Origin: Methanofollis liminatans DSM 4140
Lineage (GTDB): Archaea; Halobacteriota; Methanomicrobia; Methanomicrobiales; Methanofollaceae
Direction: 5' to 3'
Assembly: GCF_000275865.1 (NCBI RefSeq)
Contig: NZ_CM001555.1
Location: forward strand, 1,137,706 to 1,201,705
DNA length: 64,000 bases
This document shows positions 39,548-48,027 of the stretch, one piece after another (position 1 is the stretch's first letter; each line of letters begins with the position of its first letter). Made by a program: the position numbers and the translations under genes. Under the pieces are notes generated by a model, which was not told the DNA's origin, did not search any database, and saw only the letters and a program-made list of their open reading frames with translations.

Positions 39548-39877
39548 TCGGAGGAGTAAGCCCCCTTCTGTTCTTTGCGGCATTCAGCTACGCGCCATAC
39601 CCGGACAGGCCCAGGCGCCCTTATGCCCTGTTCTGGCTTGCACCCGCAGGGATTCACCGTTTCATCGGTTCCCGCCGCTACGTTCAACGGGTTAACTCGC
39701 GCAACCTATGTGCGCTTCTCGCCCTGAGGCTCGGCCGTTTCATCACTGACGGCGGGGCGTGTCGTTTCTGTGTCATTGCCATGACTCTCGCCACCCGCAC
39801 TTGCATGCGGCTGCGTACCTGGTCGGTGGGGGGACTTTCCTCAGCAGCCCGAAGGCCACCGTCAGCCGCACTCTCCC
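39548..39877 (-). ncRNA. rnpB: RNase P RNA
   Basis: Catalytic RNA that trims tRNA 5' leaders. On the minus strand the three universally conserved P4-core segments occur in order. GAGGAAAGTCCCCCCACC is near the 5' end (about 39825-39842). ACAGAAACGACACG is in the middle (about 39757-39770). AACAGAAGGGGGCTTACTCC is near the 3' end (about 39554-39573). The segment with GGGTTAACTCGCGCAACC and TGCGGGTGCAAGCC between the last two fits the archaeal type. The ends are estimated from a GGGAG/CTCCT closing stem and the upstream TATA box and may be off by about 15 bases. Peptide frames across it are coincidental. Confidence 0.93.
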
Positions 39878-39917
39878 TCTCCTCTTAATAGTATAGACGC
39901 ACGTGAATATATCAGTA
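39878..39917. promoter_or_regulatory. Divergent promoter, RNase P RNA versus AMMECR1
   Basis: CCTCTTAATAGTATAGACG (about 39881-39899) is TATA-like on both strands: CTATACTATTAAG for rnpB and TCTTAATAGTATAG for the AMMECR1-tgtA-arcS unit. The latter ATG follows at a leaderless distance and has no Shine-Dalgarno. Confidence 0.5.
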
Positions 39918-40484
39918 ATGATTGCGCTGACCAGTGAGGAGGGCGGGACCGCTGTGCACCTTGCACGCACCGCCCTCGAAACAGAACTCAGCGGGGGAAC
40001 GTTTACCCTTCCCCCGCTGCCCCGGATCTTTTCTGAAATGCGGGGCGTATTCGTCACACTCACCGAGGACGGCGATCTGCGGGGCTGCATCGGCCTGCCG
40101 TACCCGGTGATGCCCCTCGGCGAGGGGATCGTGCACGCGGCACTCTCCGCAGCCCTTGAAGACCCGCGCTTTTTGCCGGTCCGGGCAGAAGAGCTCTCCA
40201 GGATCAGGATCGAGGTGACCGTCCTCTCAGAGCCCGAGCCTCTCACCTGTCCGCCGTCTGAACGCGCCGATCATGTGGAGGTCGGACGGCACGGTCTGAT
40301 CCTCTCCGGGGCCGGCAGGAGCGGGCTTCTGCTCCCGCAGGTGGCGACCGAGTACGGCTGGGACGCCCGGGCGTTTCTCGACCACACCTGCACGAAGGCC
40401 GGGCTTCCGCCCGGGTGCTGGCGGCGGGAGGATGTCGAGACATTCACCTTTGAAGGGCAGATCTTCCATGAGGAGGAGGCGTGA
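39918..40484 (+). CDS. AMMECR1 family protein
   Basis: 188-residue AMMECR1-domain protein, conserved from archaea to man, with unknown biochemical role. The invariant LRGCIGL-type motif is present (DGDLRGCIGLPYP), as are EELSRIRIEVTVLSEPEPL and LPQVATEYGWDARAFLDHTC. Archaeal copies often neighbour or fuse to MEMO-type or radical SAM genes; here it heads tgtA-arcS, with its stop codon touching the tgtA ATG. An upstream GTG was rejected in favour of the ATG giving MIALTSEEG. Confidence 0.9.
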   Translation: MIALTSEEGGTAVHLARTALETELSGGTFTLPPLPRIFSEMRGVFVTLTEDGDLRGCIGLPYPVMPLGEGIVHAALSAALEDPRFLPVRAEELSRIRIEVTVLSEPEPLTCPPSERADHVEVGRHGLILSGAGRSGLLLPQVATEYGWDARAFLDHTCTKAGLPPGCWRREDVETFTFEGQIFHEEEA

Positions 40485-41942
40485 ATGGGCATCTCGTTTG
40501 AGGTCCTCCAGAAGGACATCGCCGGCAGGATCGGTCGGCTCAGGGTAGGAGAGAAGACGGTGAAGACGCCGGCACTCCTCCCGGTCGTCAACCCGCACCT
40601 CCCGATCATCACGCCCCGCGAGATGCAGGAGATGGGAGTCGAGGCGATCATCACCAACGCCTACATCTTCTCGAAGAGCGCCGACTTCAGGGAGCGCGCC
40701 CTTTCCGAGGGGCTCCACTCGGTCCTCGGTTTCGATGGCGTCATCATGACCGATTCAGGCTCCTTCCAGCTGATGGTCTATGGCGAAGTGGAGATCACCA
40801 ACCTCCAGACCCTCGGGTTCCAGAAGGCGATCGGTTCGGATATCATCGTCCCCCTCGATATCCCGACCACGCCGGATGCCGACCGGGAGCGGGCAGAGCA
40901 GGAACTTGCGATCACCCTGGGCAGGATCAGGGAGGCCCGGGCATTCCTGGGGCCCGACGCCCAGCTGGCAGGCCCGGTGCAGGGCGCTCTCTTCCCCGAG
41001 CTGCGGCAGTATGCCGGCAGCGCCGTGCAGGAGATCGGCTTCGACTTCTGCCCGATCGGCGCGGTCGTCCCCCTGATGGAGAACTACCGCTACAAGGATC
41101 TGGTCGATGTGGTGCTGGCGGCAAAGCGCGGCCTCTCGCCCTCGACCTGCGTCCACCTCTTCGGCGCCGGTCACCCGGCGATGTTCGCCCTCGGCGTTGC
41201 CATGGGCTGTGACATATTCGACTCGGCCGCCTACGCCCTCTTTGCAAAGGACGGCCGCTACCTCACCACCTACGGGAGCCTGAAGGTGGAAGAGCTCAGC
41301 GAGCTCCCCTGCCCCTGCGCCGTCTGCCGGAACCACACTGCGGATGAGTTGAAACGGAGCCCTGACCGTGAGCGGCTGCTCGCCCTCCACAACCTCTATG
41401 TCACCCTGGCCGAGATCGCGCGGATCAGGCAGGCGATCACCGACGGCACGCTCTGGGAACTGCTTGACACCCGCTGCCGGAGCCACCCCCGTCTGCTTGA
41501 GGCTTACCGCGAGTTTCTGCGGCATACGGGAGAGCTGGAGCGTAACGACAACGTCTCCAAGCGGCGCTTCTTCTACCAGGGCTCAGAGAGCTGCATGCGC
41601 ACCGAGGTCGTCCACTACCAGCGGACGCTCGACCGTGTCTCGCTCGGCGGACGCGTCCTCGTCACCCTGACCGGGTCGTCGCCCGGCGGCTACGACGACG
41701 TGCTCTTCTTCAAACCCCCCTTCGGGCCGTATCCGCAGGGGCTTTCCGAGACCTTCCCCATCGGCCAGTCCGAGATCCCTTACTGGGACGACGATATGGT
41801 GCGGACCGGGTGCCGCGGCATTGCCCGGCTTGCAGAGAGCCACCCGGAAAGCGCGATCACCGTGCTGTGCCCTGCTGAATGGACCGCCTTTGTCAGGAAC
41901 GAACTCCCGGAGATCGAGGTGCTGGATGAGCATGCAGTTTGA
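40485..41942 (+). CDS. tgtA: Archaeosine tRNA-guanine transglycosylase (ArcTGT), without PUA domain
   Basis: Exchanges guanine 15 of the tRNA D-loop for preQ0, the first step of archaeosine synthesis. 485 residues. The catalytic domain shows [24 protein letters not shown] (nucleophile/base Asp region), [25 protein letters not shown] and [20 protein letters not shown] (substrate pocket). Zinc ligands appear in [10 protein letters not shown]. The C-terminal C1 domain is present, but the C2 and PUA domains of full-length archaeal enzymes are missing. These are instead found on the ArcS encoded next, overlapping by 11 bases. Confidence 0.95.
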   Translation: MGISFEVLQKDIAGRIGRLRVGEKTVKTPALLPVVNPHLPIITPREMQEMGVEAIITNAYIFSKSADFRERALSEGLHSVLGFDGVIMTDSGSFQLMVYGEVEITNLQTLGFQKAIGSDIIVPLDIPTTPDADRERAEQELAITLGRIREARAFLGPDAQLAGPVQGALFPELRQYAGSAVQEIGFDFCPIGAVVPLMENYRYKDLVDVVLAAKRGLSPSTCVHLFGAGHPAMFALGVAMGCDIFDSAAYALFAKDGRYLTTYGSLKVEELSELPCPCAVCRNHTADELKRSPDRERLLALHNLYVTLAEIARIRQAITDGTLWELLDTRCRSHPRLLEAYREFLRHTGELERNDNVSKRRFFYQGSESCMRTEVVHYQRTLDRVSLGGRVLVTLTGSSPGGYDDVLFFKPPFGPYPQGLSETFPIGQSEIPYWDDDMVRTGCRGIARLAESHPESAITVLCPAEWTAFVRNELPEIEVLDEHAV

Positions 41943-43566
41943 TGTGAGGGGAAGGGACGGCCTCGCCCGTTCCGGCACCGTCACCATCGGCGGCGAGTCG
42001 TTCGCCACCCCCTGCCCGGTCGAGATGGGGGAGGTGTTTCCCTCGCTCTCCGTCCTCGGGCATGCGAACGTCCCGCTTTCTGCGGACCTGGAGTTCGTGA
42101 CGCAGTACTTCGTCCAGCCCGAGGGCGGCCCGGCGCTCGTCCACCCCCTCCAGGGCGGCGGCGAGTCGGGCGGGTGCGCCCTTGTTGCGAACTGGCACAC
42201 CGCCCTCGCAAACCCGCGAAAATACGTGGACTATCTTTCGTCCCTCAGGGAGCGGGTAGCCCCGGACGCCGCATGGTACGCCCCGGCCTCCGCCCTCCCG
42301 TCGAACGCCTGCCTCCTTGCCTGCACCGGCTTCGACCTCTTCGACTTCACGGCGGTCGATCTCATGGCGGCGCGGGGGCTCTTCTGCACGCCTGAAGGCG
42401 TCTTCCCGGCCGCCGAGATCGAGGAGGGTGCGTGCCGGTGCGCCGGCTGCGAGAGCGGCGATCTCCGCCTCCATAACCGTCTGGCCCTCCTCGCAGAGTG
42501 CGCCACGGTCCGCCGGTTCATCGCCCGGGGACAGGTGCGCGAACTGATGGAGATGCGGTGCCGGATGGACGCAAACGCCGTCTCGGTCATGCGCTTCATC
42601 GACCAGGAGTATCACATGGCCGAGGCGGCGGCGCCGATCGTCCGTTCGGTGCGGATGCTCGCGAACTCCTCAGAATCGATGTACAGGCCTGAGATCAAAC
42701 GGTTTGCCGACCGCGTCGTCGATCGCTACGCCCCGCCGAGGAGCGACGTCGTCGTCCTCCTCCCGTGCGCCGCCCGCAAACCCTACTCAGCCTCGCAGAG
42801 CCACCAGAAATATATCGCCACGGTCGCCGGCCGCGCCCACGAGGTGATCATCACCTCGCCGATCGGCGTCGTCCCGAGAGAACTCGAAGCGGTCTATCCT
42901 GCCGGGCACTACGACGTCCCGGTGACTGGATACTGGGACCGGGAGGAGTGCGCCTTCCTCTCCGAGATCCTTGTCCGTTACCTGAAGGCCCATCCCTACG
43001 GGCGTGTGATCGCCCATCTCGAGGGCGGGGCACTGGCAGTGGCGGAGATGGCGGCGAAGGAGTGTGGGATCGAACTCGAACGCACCTGCACCGCCCACCC
43101 GACCTCCCCGGCCTCCCTGCGCTCCCTCGACGAGGCCCTCGCGGGCGAGCGCTCGATGCGCCCCCCCCCGATCGCCGGCATGCTCGCCTGGCAGTTCGGC
43201 GAGACGGTGGCGACGAAGGGGATGCAGGTGAAAGGCAAACCCGGCCGGCAGGCGGTCTTCAAGGGAAAAACCATCCTCTTCAACATCGATGCCGGGACCG
43301 GGCTGTACAAGCCCACATTTGAAGGCTGGGAGTATCTCAGCGGCTACCGCGTGGAGATTGACAATTTCGTCCCGCACGGCGACGTCCTCGCCCCCGGTGT
43401 CATCGGCGCCGACCCGCGGGTCCGCCCGGGCGACGAGGTGCTGGTTGTCGGGCCGGCGGCCATGGCGACCGGTCGGGCGATGATGGGGGCCGCCGAGATG
43501 ACGCGGTCGCACCGGGGCGTGGCGGTAAAGGTGCGTAAAGTAAAGAGCACCGAGCGCCAACCTTGA
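41932..43566 (+). CDS. arcS: Archaeosine synthase alpha (ArcS) with C-terminal PUA domain
   Basis: Converts the preQ0 nitrile in tRNA to archaeosine (directly or via a lysine adduct). 544 residues. The degenerate TGT-like N-terminal part begins [11 protein letters not shown] and retains [10 protein letters not shown] zinc ligands. The diagnostic ArcS motif [18 protein letters not shown] lies around residue 280. The PUA RNA-binding domain from about residue 455 shows [19 protein letters not shown] and [11 protein letters not shown] at 41932 matches the family start; an ATG two codons earlier has a GAGGTG four bases upstream and may be used. Confidence 0.95.
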   Translation: MQFDVRGRDGLARSGTVTIGGESFATPCPVEMGEVFPSLSVLGHANVPLSADLEFVTQYFVQPEGGPALVHPLQGGGESGGCALVANWHTALANPRKYVDYLSSLRERVAPDAAWYAPASALPSNACLLACTGFDLFDFTAVDLMAARGLFCTPEGVFPAAEIEEGACRCAGCESGDLRLHNRLALLAECATVRRFIARGQVRELMEMRCRMDANAVSVMRFIDQEYHMAEAAAPIVRSVRMLANSSESMYRPEIKRFADRVVDRYAPPRSDVVVLLPCAARKPYSASQSHQKYIATVAGRAHEVIITSPIGVVPRELEAVYPAGHYDVPVTGYWDREECAFLSEILVRYLKAHPYGRVIAHLEGGALAVAEMAAKECGIELERTCTAHPTSPASLRSLDEALAGERSMRPPPIAGMLAWQFGETVATKGMQVKGKPGRQAVFKGKTILFNIDAGTGLYKPTFEGWEYLSGYRVEIDNFVPHGDVLAPGVIGADPRVRPGDEVLVVGPAAMATGRAMMGAAEMTRSHRGVAVKVRKVKSTERQP

Positions 43567-43601
43567 GAGACGAAGAATGATCCGAACTGGAGTGGTATAA
43601 T

Positions 43602-44450
43602 TTGTATCAGGTTGAGGAGGCAACGCAGCTCGCTGACAGGGTATTTCAGATGTGGATCACCGCGCCGCAGGTGGCGCGGCACGCGCGGGCAGGGCAGTTC
43701 CTGGTGATCAGGGCCCACGAGAACGGCGAGCGCATACCGCTCACCATCTCGGCGGTGCGCGGGGACGCTGTGCGCGTCATCTTCATGTCCGTCGGAAAGA
43801 CGACCGAGTTCCTTTCCACGATGAAAAAGGGCGATGCCCTCTCTGACGTCGCCGGTCCCCTCGGAAAGCCGAGCGAGATCGAAAAATACGGCACCGTCGT
43901 CGTCATCGGCGGCGGCGTGGGGATTGCGAGCACCCCGATCATCGCCCGCGAGGCAAAAGAGGCCGGGAACCATGTCATCGGGATCATCGGGGCGCGAAAC
44001 AAAGACCTGCTCATCCTGGAGGACGAGATGGCGGCGGTCTGCGACGAACTCTTTGTCACGACCGACGACGGGAGCAAGGGCATCCACGGTTTTGCCGCTT
44101 CGGTGCTCGAGCAGCTCCTCAAGGAGCGGAAAATTGACTGCGTCTGGATCGTCGGCCCGGCGATCATGATGAAGGTCACCTCGAACGTGACCAGGCCGTA
44201 CGGGGTGCTGACCTTTGTCTCGCTCAATCCGATCATGGTCGACGGCACCGGCATGTGCGGATCGTGCCGGGTCACCGTCGGCGGCGAGACGAAGTTCGCC
44301 TGTGTCGATGGCCCTGAGTTCGACGCCCACAAGGTCGATTTCGACAGCCTGATGCAGAGGCAGCGGATGTACGTCGACGAGGAGAAGGCCTCGGTCGAGC
44401 ACTACCACCACCACGGAGGGTGCGGCTGCTGCGGGGGCGAGCACCGATGA
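43602..44450 (+). CDS. NfnA/SudB-like FAD/NAD(P)-binding, [2Fe-2S] oxidoreductase subunit
   Basis: 282 residues. The ferredoxin-reductase-like core binds FAD (RIPLTISAV) and pyridine nucleotide (VVVIGGGVGIAST). A C-terminal [2Fe-2S] loop reads GTGMCGSCRVTVGGETKFAC. With the next gene it resembles the two subunits of NADH-dependent ferredoxin:NADP oxidoreductase (NfnAB) or sulfide dehydrogenase (SudAB). It ends in HYHHHGGCGCCGGEHR, a metal-binding-looking tail not typical of the family. The start is TTG, supported by GGAGTGG about six bases upstream and the family start YQV-E. Couples by ATGA to the large subunit. Confidence 0.85.
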   Translation: MYQVEEATQLADRVFQMWITAPQVARHARAGQFLVIRAHENGERIPLTISAVRGDAVRVIFMSVGKTTEFLSTMKKGDALSDVAGPLGKPSEIEKYGTVVVIGGGVGIASTPIIAREAKEAGNHVIGIIGARNKDLLILEDEMAAVCDELFVTTDDGSKGIHGFAASVLEQLLKERKIDCVWIVGPAIMMKVTSNVTRPYGVLTFVSLNPIMVDGTGMCGSCRVTVGGETKFACVDGPEFDAHKVDFDSLMQRQRMYVDEEKASVEHYHHHGGCGCCGGEHR

Positions 44451-45790
44451 CGGGGTCGCCTGCCAGGAAAGAGGTGCGGGACTTCAACGAGGTCAATAAG
44501 GGTCTTTCGGCGGAGAACGCCGTTCTCGAAGCCCTCAGGTGCATGGAATGCGTCCGGCCAACCTGCGTTAAGGGGTGCCCGGTCGGGATCGACATCCCGG
44601 CGTTCATCCAGCAGATTGCAAACCAGGATTTCGAGGGTGCGGCGGCGACGATCAAGCGGGACAACATGCTCCCAGCGATCTGCGGCCGCGTCTGCCCGCA
44701 GGAGAGCCAGTGCGAGGGCTCGTGCGTTCTTGCGAAGAAGGAGAAGCCGGTCGCCATCGGCGCCCTCGAGCGCTTTGTCGCCGACTATGAGCGCGAACAC
44801 GGCATGACACTGCCCGAGGTGGCGCCGCCGTCAGGAAAGCGGGTGGCGGTCGTGGGCTCCGGCCCGGCGGGTCTGACCGCCGCCGCCGAACTGGCGCGCC
44901 TTGGCCATGCGGTGACGGTCTTTGAGTCCCTCCACGAGGCCGGAGGGGTGCTGACCTACGGCATCCCGAACTTCCGGCTGCCAAAAGAGATCGTGCGGGC
45001 GGAGATCGAGCAGGTGAAGCGCCTCGGCGTCGAGATCAGGCTCAACCACCTGGTGGGCCGAAGCCTCTCCACCGATGAACTCCTCTCGTACGACGCCGTC
45101 TTCCTGGGCACCGGCGCGGGTCTCCCCTACTTCATGGGGATCGAGGGCGAGAACCTGAACGGCGTGTACTCGGCGAACGAGTTTCTCACCCGCGTGAACC
45201 TGATGCATGCCGACCGTTTCCCCGAGTTCGATACCCCGGTGAAGCGCGGCTGCAACGTGGTCGTCGTGGGCGGCGGCAACGTGGCGATGGACGCCGCACG
45301 CGTGGCCCGCCGCCTCGGCGGGAAGGTGACCCTGGTCTACCGCCGGCGTGAGGAGGACCTGCCGGCCCGCGCCGTCGAGGTCGAGAACGCCCTGGCCGAG
45401 GGCGTGCAGTTTGTCTGCTGCGCCAACCCGGTGCGGGTGATCGGCGAGAAGACGGTGCAGGCGGTCGAGTGCGTGCAGATGTCGATGTGCGACCTCGACG
45501 AGAGCGGGAGGCCGAAACCCTCATGTGTTGAGGGGAGCAATTTCCTGATCGAGGCGGACGTCTTTATCGAGGCGATCGGGCAGGGCCCCAACCCCCTGCT
45601 GGTCTCGATGCTCCCTGACCTGAAGCGGGAGCGGCGGGGCAACCTGGTCGTGGACGCCGACGGGCAGACGGCCCTTGGCCGCGTCTATGCGGGCGGGGAC
45701 GTCGCCACCGGTGCGGCCACGGTCATCTGGGCGATGGGCTCTGCGAAGAAGGCGGCGGCCGCCATTGACAGGATGCTGAGGGAAGAATGA
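44447..45790 (+). CDS. NfnB/GltD-like NADPH-dependent oxidoreductase subunit (glutamate synthase small-chain family)
   Basis: 447 residues. N-terminal [4Fe-4S] helical domain: CMECVRPTCVKGCPVGIDIP and CGRVCPQESQCEGSC hold two clusters. FAD site VAVVGSGPAGLTAAAELAR lies around residue 137, and the NADPH site NVVVVGGGNVAMDAARVARR around 285. It is annotated variously as GltA/GltD, NfnB or SudA. No glutamate synthase large subunit is nearby, and the coupling to an NfnA-type partner favours an electron-transfer or bifurcating complex between ferredoxin and pyridine nucleotides. Overlaps both neighbours by ATGA. Confidence 0.88.
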   Translation: MTGSPARKEVRDFNEVNKGLSAENAVLEALRCMECVRPTCVKGCPVGIDIPAFIQQIANQDFEGAAATIKRDNMLPAICGRVCPQESQCEGSCVLAKKEKPVAIGALERFVADYEREHGMTLPEVAPPSGKRVAVVGSGPAGLTAAAELARLGHAVTVFESLHEAGGVLTYGIPNFRLPKEIVRAEIEQVKRLGVEIRLNHLVGRSLSTDELLSYDAVFLGTGAGLPYFMGIEGENLNGVYSANEFLTRVNLMHADRFPEFDTPVKRGCNVVVVGGGNVAMDAARVARRLGGKVTLVYRRREEDLPARAVEVENALAEGVQFVCCANPVRVIGEKTVQAVECVQMSMCDLDESGRPKPSCVEGSNFLIEADVFIEAIGQGPNPLLVSMLPDLKRERRGNLVVDADGQTALGRVYAGGDVATGAATVIWAMGSAKKAAAAIDRMLREE

Positions 45791-46308
45791 ACGAAGTGCG
45801 GCATGGTGAGGAGCGTAAGGCCGTTCTCTCTCTGGCGGACGTGGACGAGAAGGAGGTGCTCGACATCGGGGCGGGCCCTCTTGCGATCATGGCCGTACAG
45901 GACTACGACTGCTTTGTGACGTCGATCGATCTGGATACCGATAAACTGGCCGAGTTCGAGGGTCTGGCCGCGGATGCCGGGGTGGCCGAGAAGATCAGTT
46001 TCGAGGTGGCCGATGCGTCTGATCTCCCGTACTGCGACGACGCCTTTGACATCGGCATCTGTTTCGGCGCTCTTCATCATGTCCCGGTGGAACGGCGGGA
46101 GCAGGTGATCTCAGAACTCGCCCGCGTCTCGTACGAGCGCTTCGTGATCGCTGAGTTCACGCCCGAGGGTTTTGCCGAACTGCACGGCGGCGAGGCGTTC
46201 ACCCCGGTGGACCTGACCAAACTCGAAGGTCTGCTGAAGGGGATGGGGGATGTCTCTGTCCACCAGGTCGGGAAGATGGCGGTGTACGTCTTCGAGAAAA
46301 ACCGCTGA
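45787..46308 (+). CDS. SAM-dependent class I methyltransferase
   Basis: 173 residues with a Rossmann methyltransferase fold: motif I VLDIGAGPLAIMAV, motif II TSIDLDTDKLAEF, VADASDLPYCDDAFDIGICF (motif III/IV), and ALHHVPVERREQ. The motifs match the small UbiE-like class; the methyl acceptor is unknown. The gene overlaps the oxidoreductase subunit by ATGA, so it may modify a cofactor or protein of that complex, which is only positional inference. T7 follows the stop. Confidence 0.85.
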   Translation: MNEVRHGEERKAVLSLADVDEKEVLDIGAGPLAIMAVQDYDCFVTSIDLDTDKLAEFEGLAADAGVAEKISFEVADASDLPYCDDAFDIGICFGALHHVPVERREQVISELARVSYERFVIAEFTPEGFAELHGGEAFTPVDLTKLEGLLKGMGDVSVHQVGKMAVYVFEKNR

Positions 46309-46317
46309 TTCCACCTA

Positions 46318-46327
46318 TTTTTTTCTT
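46318..46327 (+). terminator. T-rich terminator after the methyltransferase gene
   Basis: T7-C-T3 run begins 9 bases after the stop codon. Confidence 0.5.
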
Positions 46328-46414
46328 TGCTGTTCTTTGCAGGATGATACTGCCCTGTCCCACAGGTGAGCGCATGCTCCCCTCTCCCGGGAGTTCTCCG
46401 CAGGGCTCCCATCA

Positions 46415-46560
46415 TCTCGCCGGGGGTTGCACCCCCGGACCCCCGCATGCGATTGCTCTGGACATGAGGGAGCGGGCGGGCTGGAGCATCTGTCGATGAA
46501 AATGATGGATAGTCGTGCCGGGGCGGTCTGCCCGTCCCTACCCCTATCGCAAATCCCCTC
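46415..46560 (-). repeat. Dispersed modular repeat family, cluster F (single copy)
   Basis: One minus-oriented unit in a convergent spacer. The hairpin GCCGGGGGTTGCACCCCCGG is at about 46419-46440. The linker with ATTGCTCTGGACATGAGGG and a GGTCTGCCCGTCCCTACCCC piece follows. The second hairpin is missing, replaced by AATCCCCTCTCC. Nothing else was recognised between 46309 and 46601. Confidence 0.75.
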
Positions 46561-46601
46561 TCCACCCACACCGAGGAGTGAAGCACCCAAAAAAAGTGAG
46601 A

Positions 46602-47852
46602 TTATTTTCTCGTCTTTCTCAAAACCCCGGCGGCGAGGAGGGCGGCGCATGCGCCCGCGAGCACGAAGCCCGGCGCTTCGGTCTGCGGCGGCGTTCCTGC
46701 GCCGGGCAGGAGGGCGAACGAGACCAGCCAGCCTTCGGCGCTCCCGTTCATCCCGGTCCACCCGGAGGCGGCGATCTCACCTGATGCGAGCACTGCCACA
46801 GAGGTAAGCCTGCCTTTGGCACTATCCCATACCCGTCCGTCGAGGACGTTCCCGTCACCGTCGATGATCTGGACCTGCGGGGCCGAGCCCCAGCGGCCGG
46901 CAAGCGCATAGCCGGTGCCGGGCACTTCGGCCATCGCGTCGATCTCGGCGCCGGGCACCTGCCGCTCCCATGCGAGGTTGCCGTCACCGTCGATCTCTGC
47001 GACCCAGGCATAGGTGGCGATCATGGTGCCGTTCTCGCCGTAGGGCTCGGTCATTGTTCCGCCGACCAGGTATCCACCGCCGCTCACCGGCAGGGAGGTG
47101 AGGATTGTGCGGTTGACTATCTCTTTCGTCCAGAGTTTCGTTCCCGAGGCGTCCGCCTTCATCAGCCACGAGGCGCCGGGCGTCTCGATGACCGGGCGGT
47201 ATGTGCCTGCAACGAAGAACGACCCATCAGGCGAGGGTGAGAGGGTGTGCGCCGCTCTGCCGCCATAGGTCGCCGTCCAGCGCTCGGCGCCGGTGGGTTC
47301 ATAGACGCCCAGGAATGCATCGCTTTCTCCGCCTGCTATCCAGATCCACCCGGCCGCGGCAATGCCGCCGTCCGGGAGGGCGGCGAGATCGGTGAGGCGC
47401 ACCCCGTCGAGGGTGACGTTCCAGAGGGTCTGCCCGGCGGCATCAACAGCGGTGAGCTGCGACGAACCGGTGGCGTTCGCCCAGTCGCTGAGGGCCAGGA
47501 ATCCGCCGTCCACCATATAGGTCGCGACAACGGCCCCGCCATCCTCCAGCGCGAGGAGGGCGGCCACGCTGTCCCCGCCGGGTGCGGCGCTCCACCCCTC
47601 GACGCCGGCGGCGTCGGTCTTGATGACGAGGGCGCTCTCCCCGGCGGTGCCGTAGCCGAACCCGCAGAGCAGGTATCCGCCGTCGGCCGCCTGACCGAGG
47701 GCAAAGAGGTCGGTGTATGTTCCTTTGTGGAAGGTGAGGTTTAGTCCAGCAGTTTCGTCGATAGAGACGGCCCCTGCGGATACGGCGAGGAGGCTGATCA
47801 GGATGAGGGCGCAGAGCCCCCCTATCATATGGTTGCGTCTTTTTGCTCTCAT
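46602..47852 (-). CDS. Secreted beta-propeller-like protein with a C-terminal PGF sorting-type signal
   Basis: 416 residues. A Sec signal peptide (residues about 8-28, LCALILISLLAVSAGAVS) precedes a series of about 50-residue repeats. Each has small-residue turns and Trp/Gly motifs such as TDAAGVEGWSA, DAAGQTLWNVTL, EPTGAERWTATYGG, DASGTKLWTKE and DGDGNLAWERQV, as in PQQ/NHL-like propellers. The end TEAPGFVLAGACAALLAAG-VLRKTRK has the PGF, hydrophobic helix and basic tail of archaeosortase substrates, implying surface anchoring. Start supported by GAGGTG four bases upstream. Ligand unknown. Confidence 0.75.
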   Translation of the reverse strand: MRAKRRNHMIGGLCALILISLLAVSAGAVSIDETAGLNLTFHKGTYTDLFALGQAADGGYLLCGFGYGTAGESALVIKTDAAGVEGWSAAPGGDSVAALLALEDGGAVVATYMVDGGFLALSDWANATGSSQLTAVDAAGQTLWNVTLDGVRLTDLAALPDGGIAAAGWIWIAGGESDAFLGVYEPTGAERWTATYGGRAAHTLSPSPDGSFFVAGTYRPVIETPGASWLMKADASGTKLWTKEIVNRTILTSLPVSGGGYLVGGTMTEPYGENGTMIATYAWVAEIDGDGNLAWERQVPGAEIDAMAEVPGTGYALAGRWGSAPQVQIIDGDGNVLDGRVWDSAKGRLTSVAVLASGEIAASGWTGMNGSAEGWLVSFALLPGAGTPPQTEAPGFVLAGACAALLAAGVLRKTRK

Positions 47853-47862
47853 GTGGCACCTC

Positions 47863-47890
47863 GACCCCGGCCGGGGTCAGTGATAAAGCT
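47863..47890 (-). promoter_or_regulatory. TATA box and perfect palindrome upstream of the propeller gene
   Basis: GACCCCGGCCGGGGTC (47863-47878) is a perfect 16-base palindrome between a TATA-like element (CTTTATCAC on the minus strand, about 47881-47889) and the ribosome-binding site. That is a classical repressor-operator position near the expected transcription start. The regulator is unknown. Confidence 0.45.
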
Positions 47891-48027
47891 CGTTCTATTG
47901 GTTGTGCTCCCTCCCCCTTATCCTTCATGGTGTGGTCCGGGCAGGGGGGCGAGCGGGGCGCTGCCGGTGATCGCTGCCTGAACACCGTTGAAAAGGTCTA
48001 AATACTGCGGCAGATATCCGCTCTTCT

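Noticed and set aside
39373-39888. A 171-residue frame at the rnpB locus
   Set aside because: It is antisense to the RNase P RNA; the conserved RNA core sequences explain the region.
44420-44446. Earlier start of the NfnB-like subunit
   Set aside because: The nine extra residues come from the Gly/Cys-rich tail region of the preceding gene. The ATG overlapping its stop codon fits the coupling pattern seen throughout the window.
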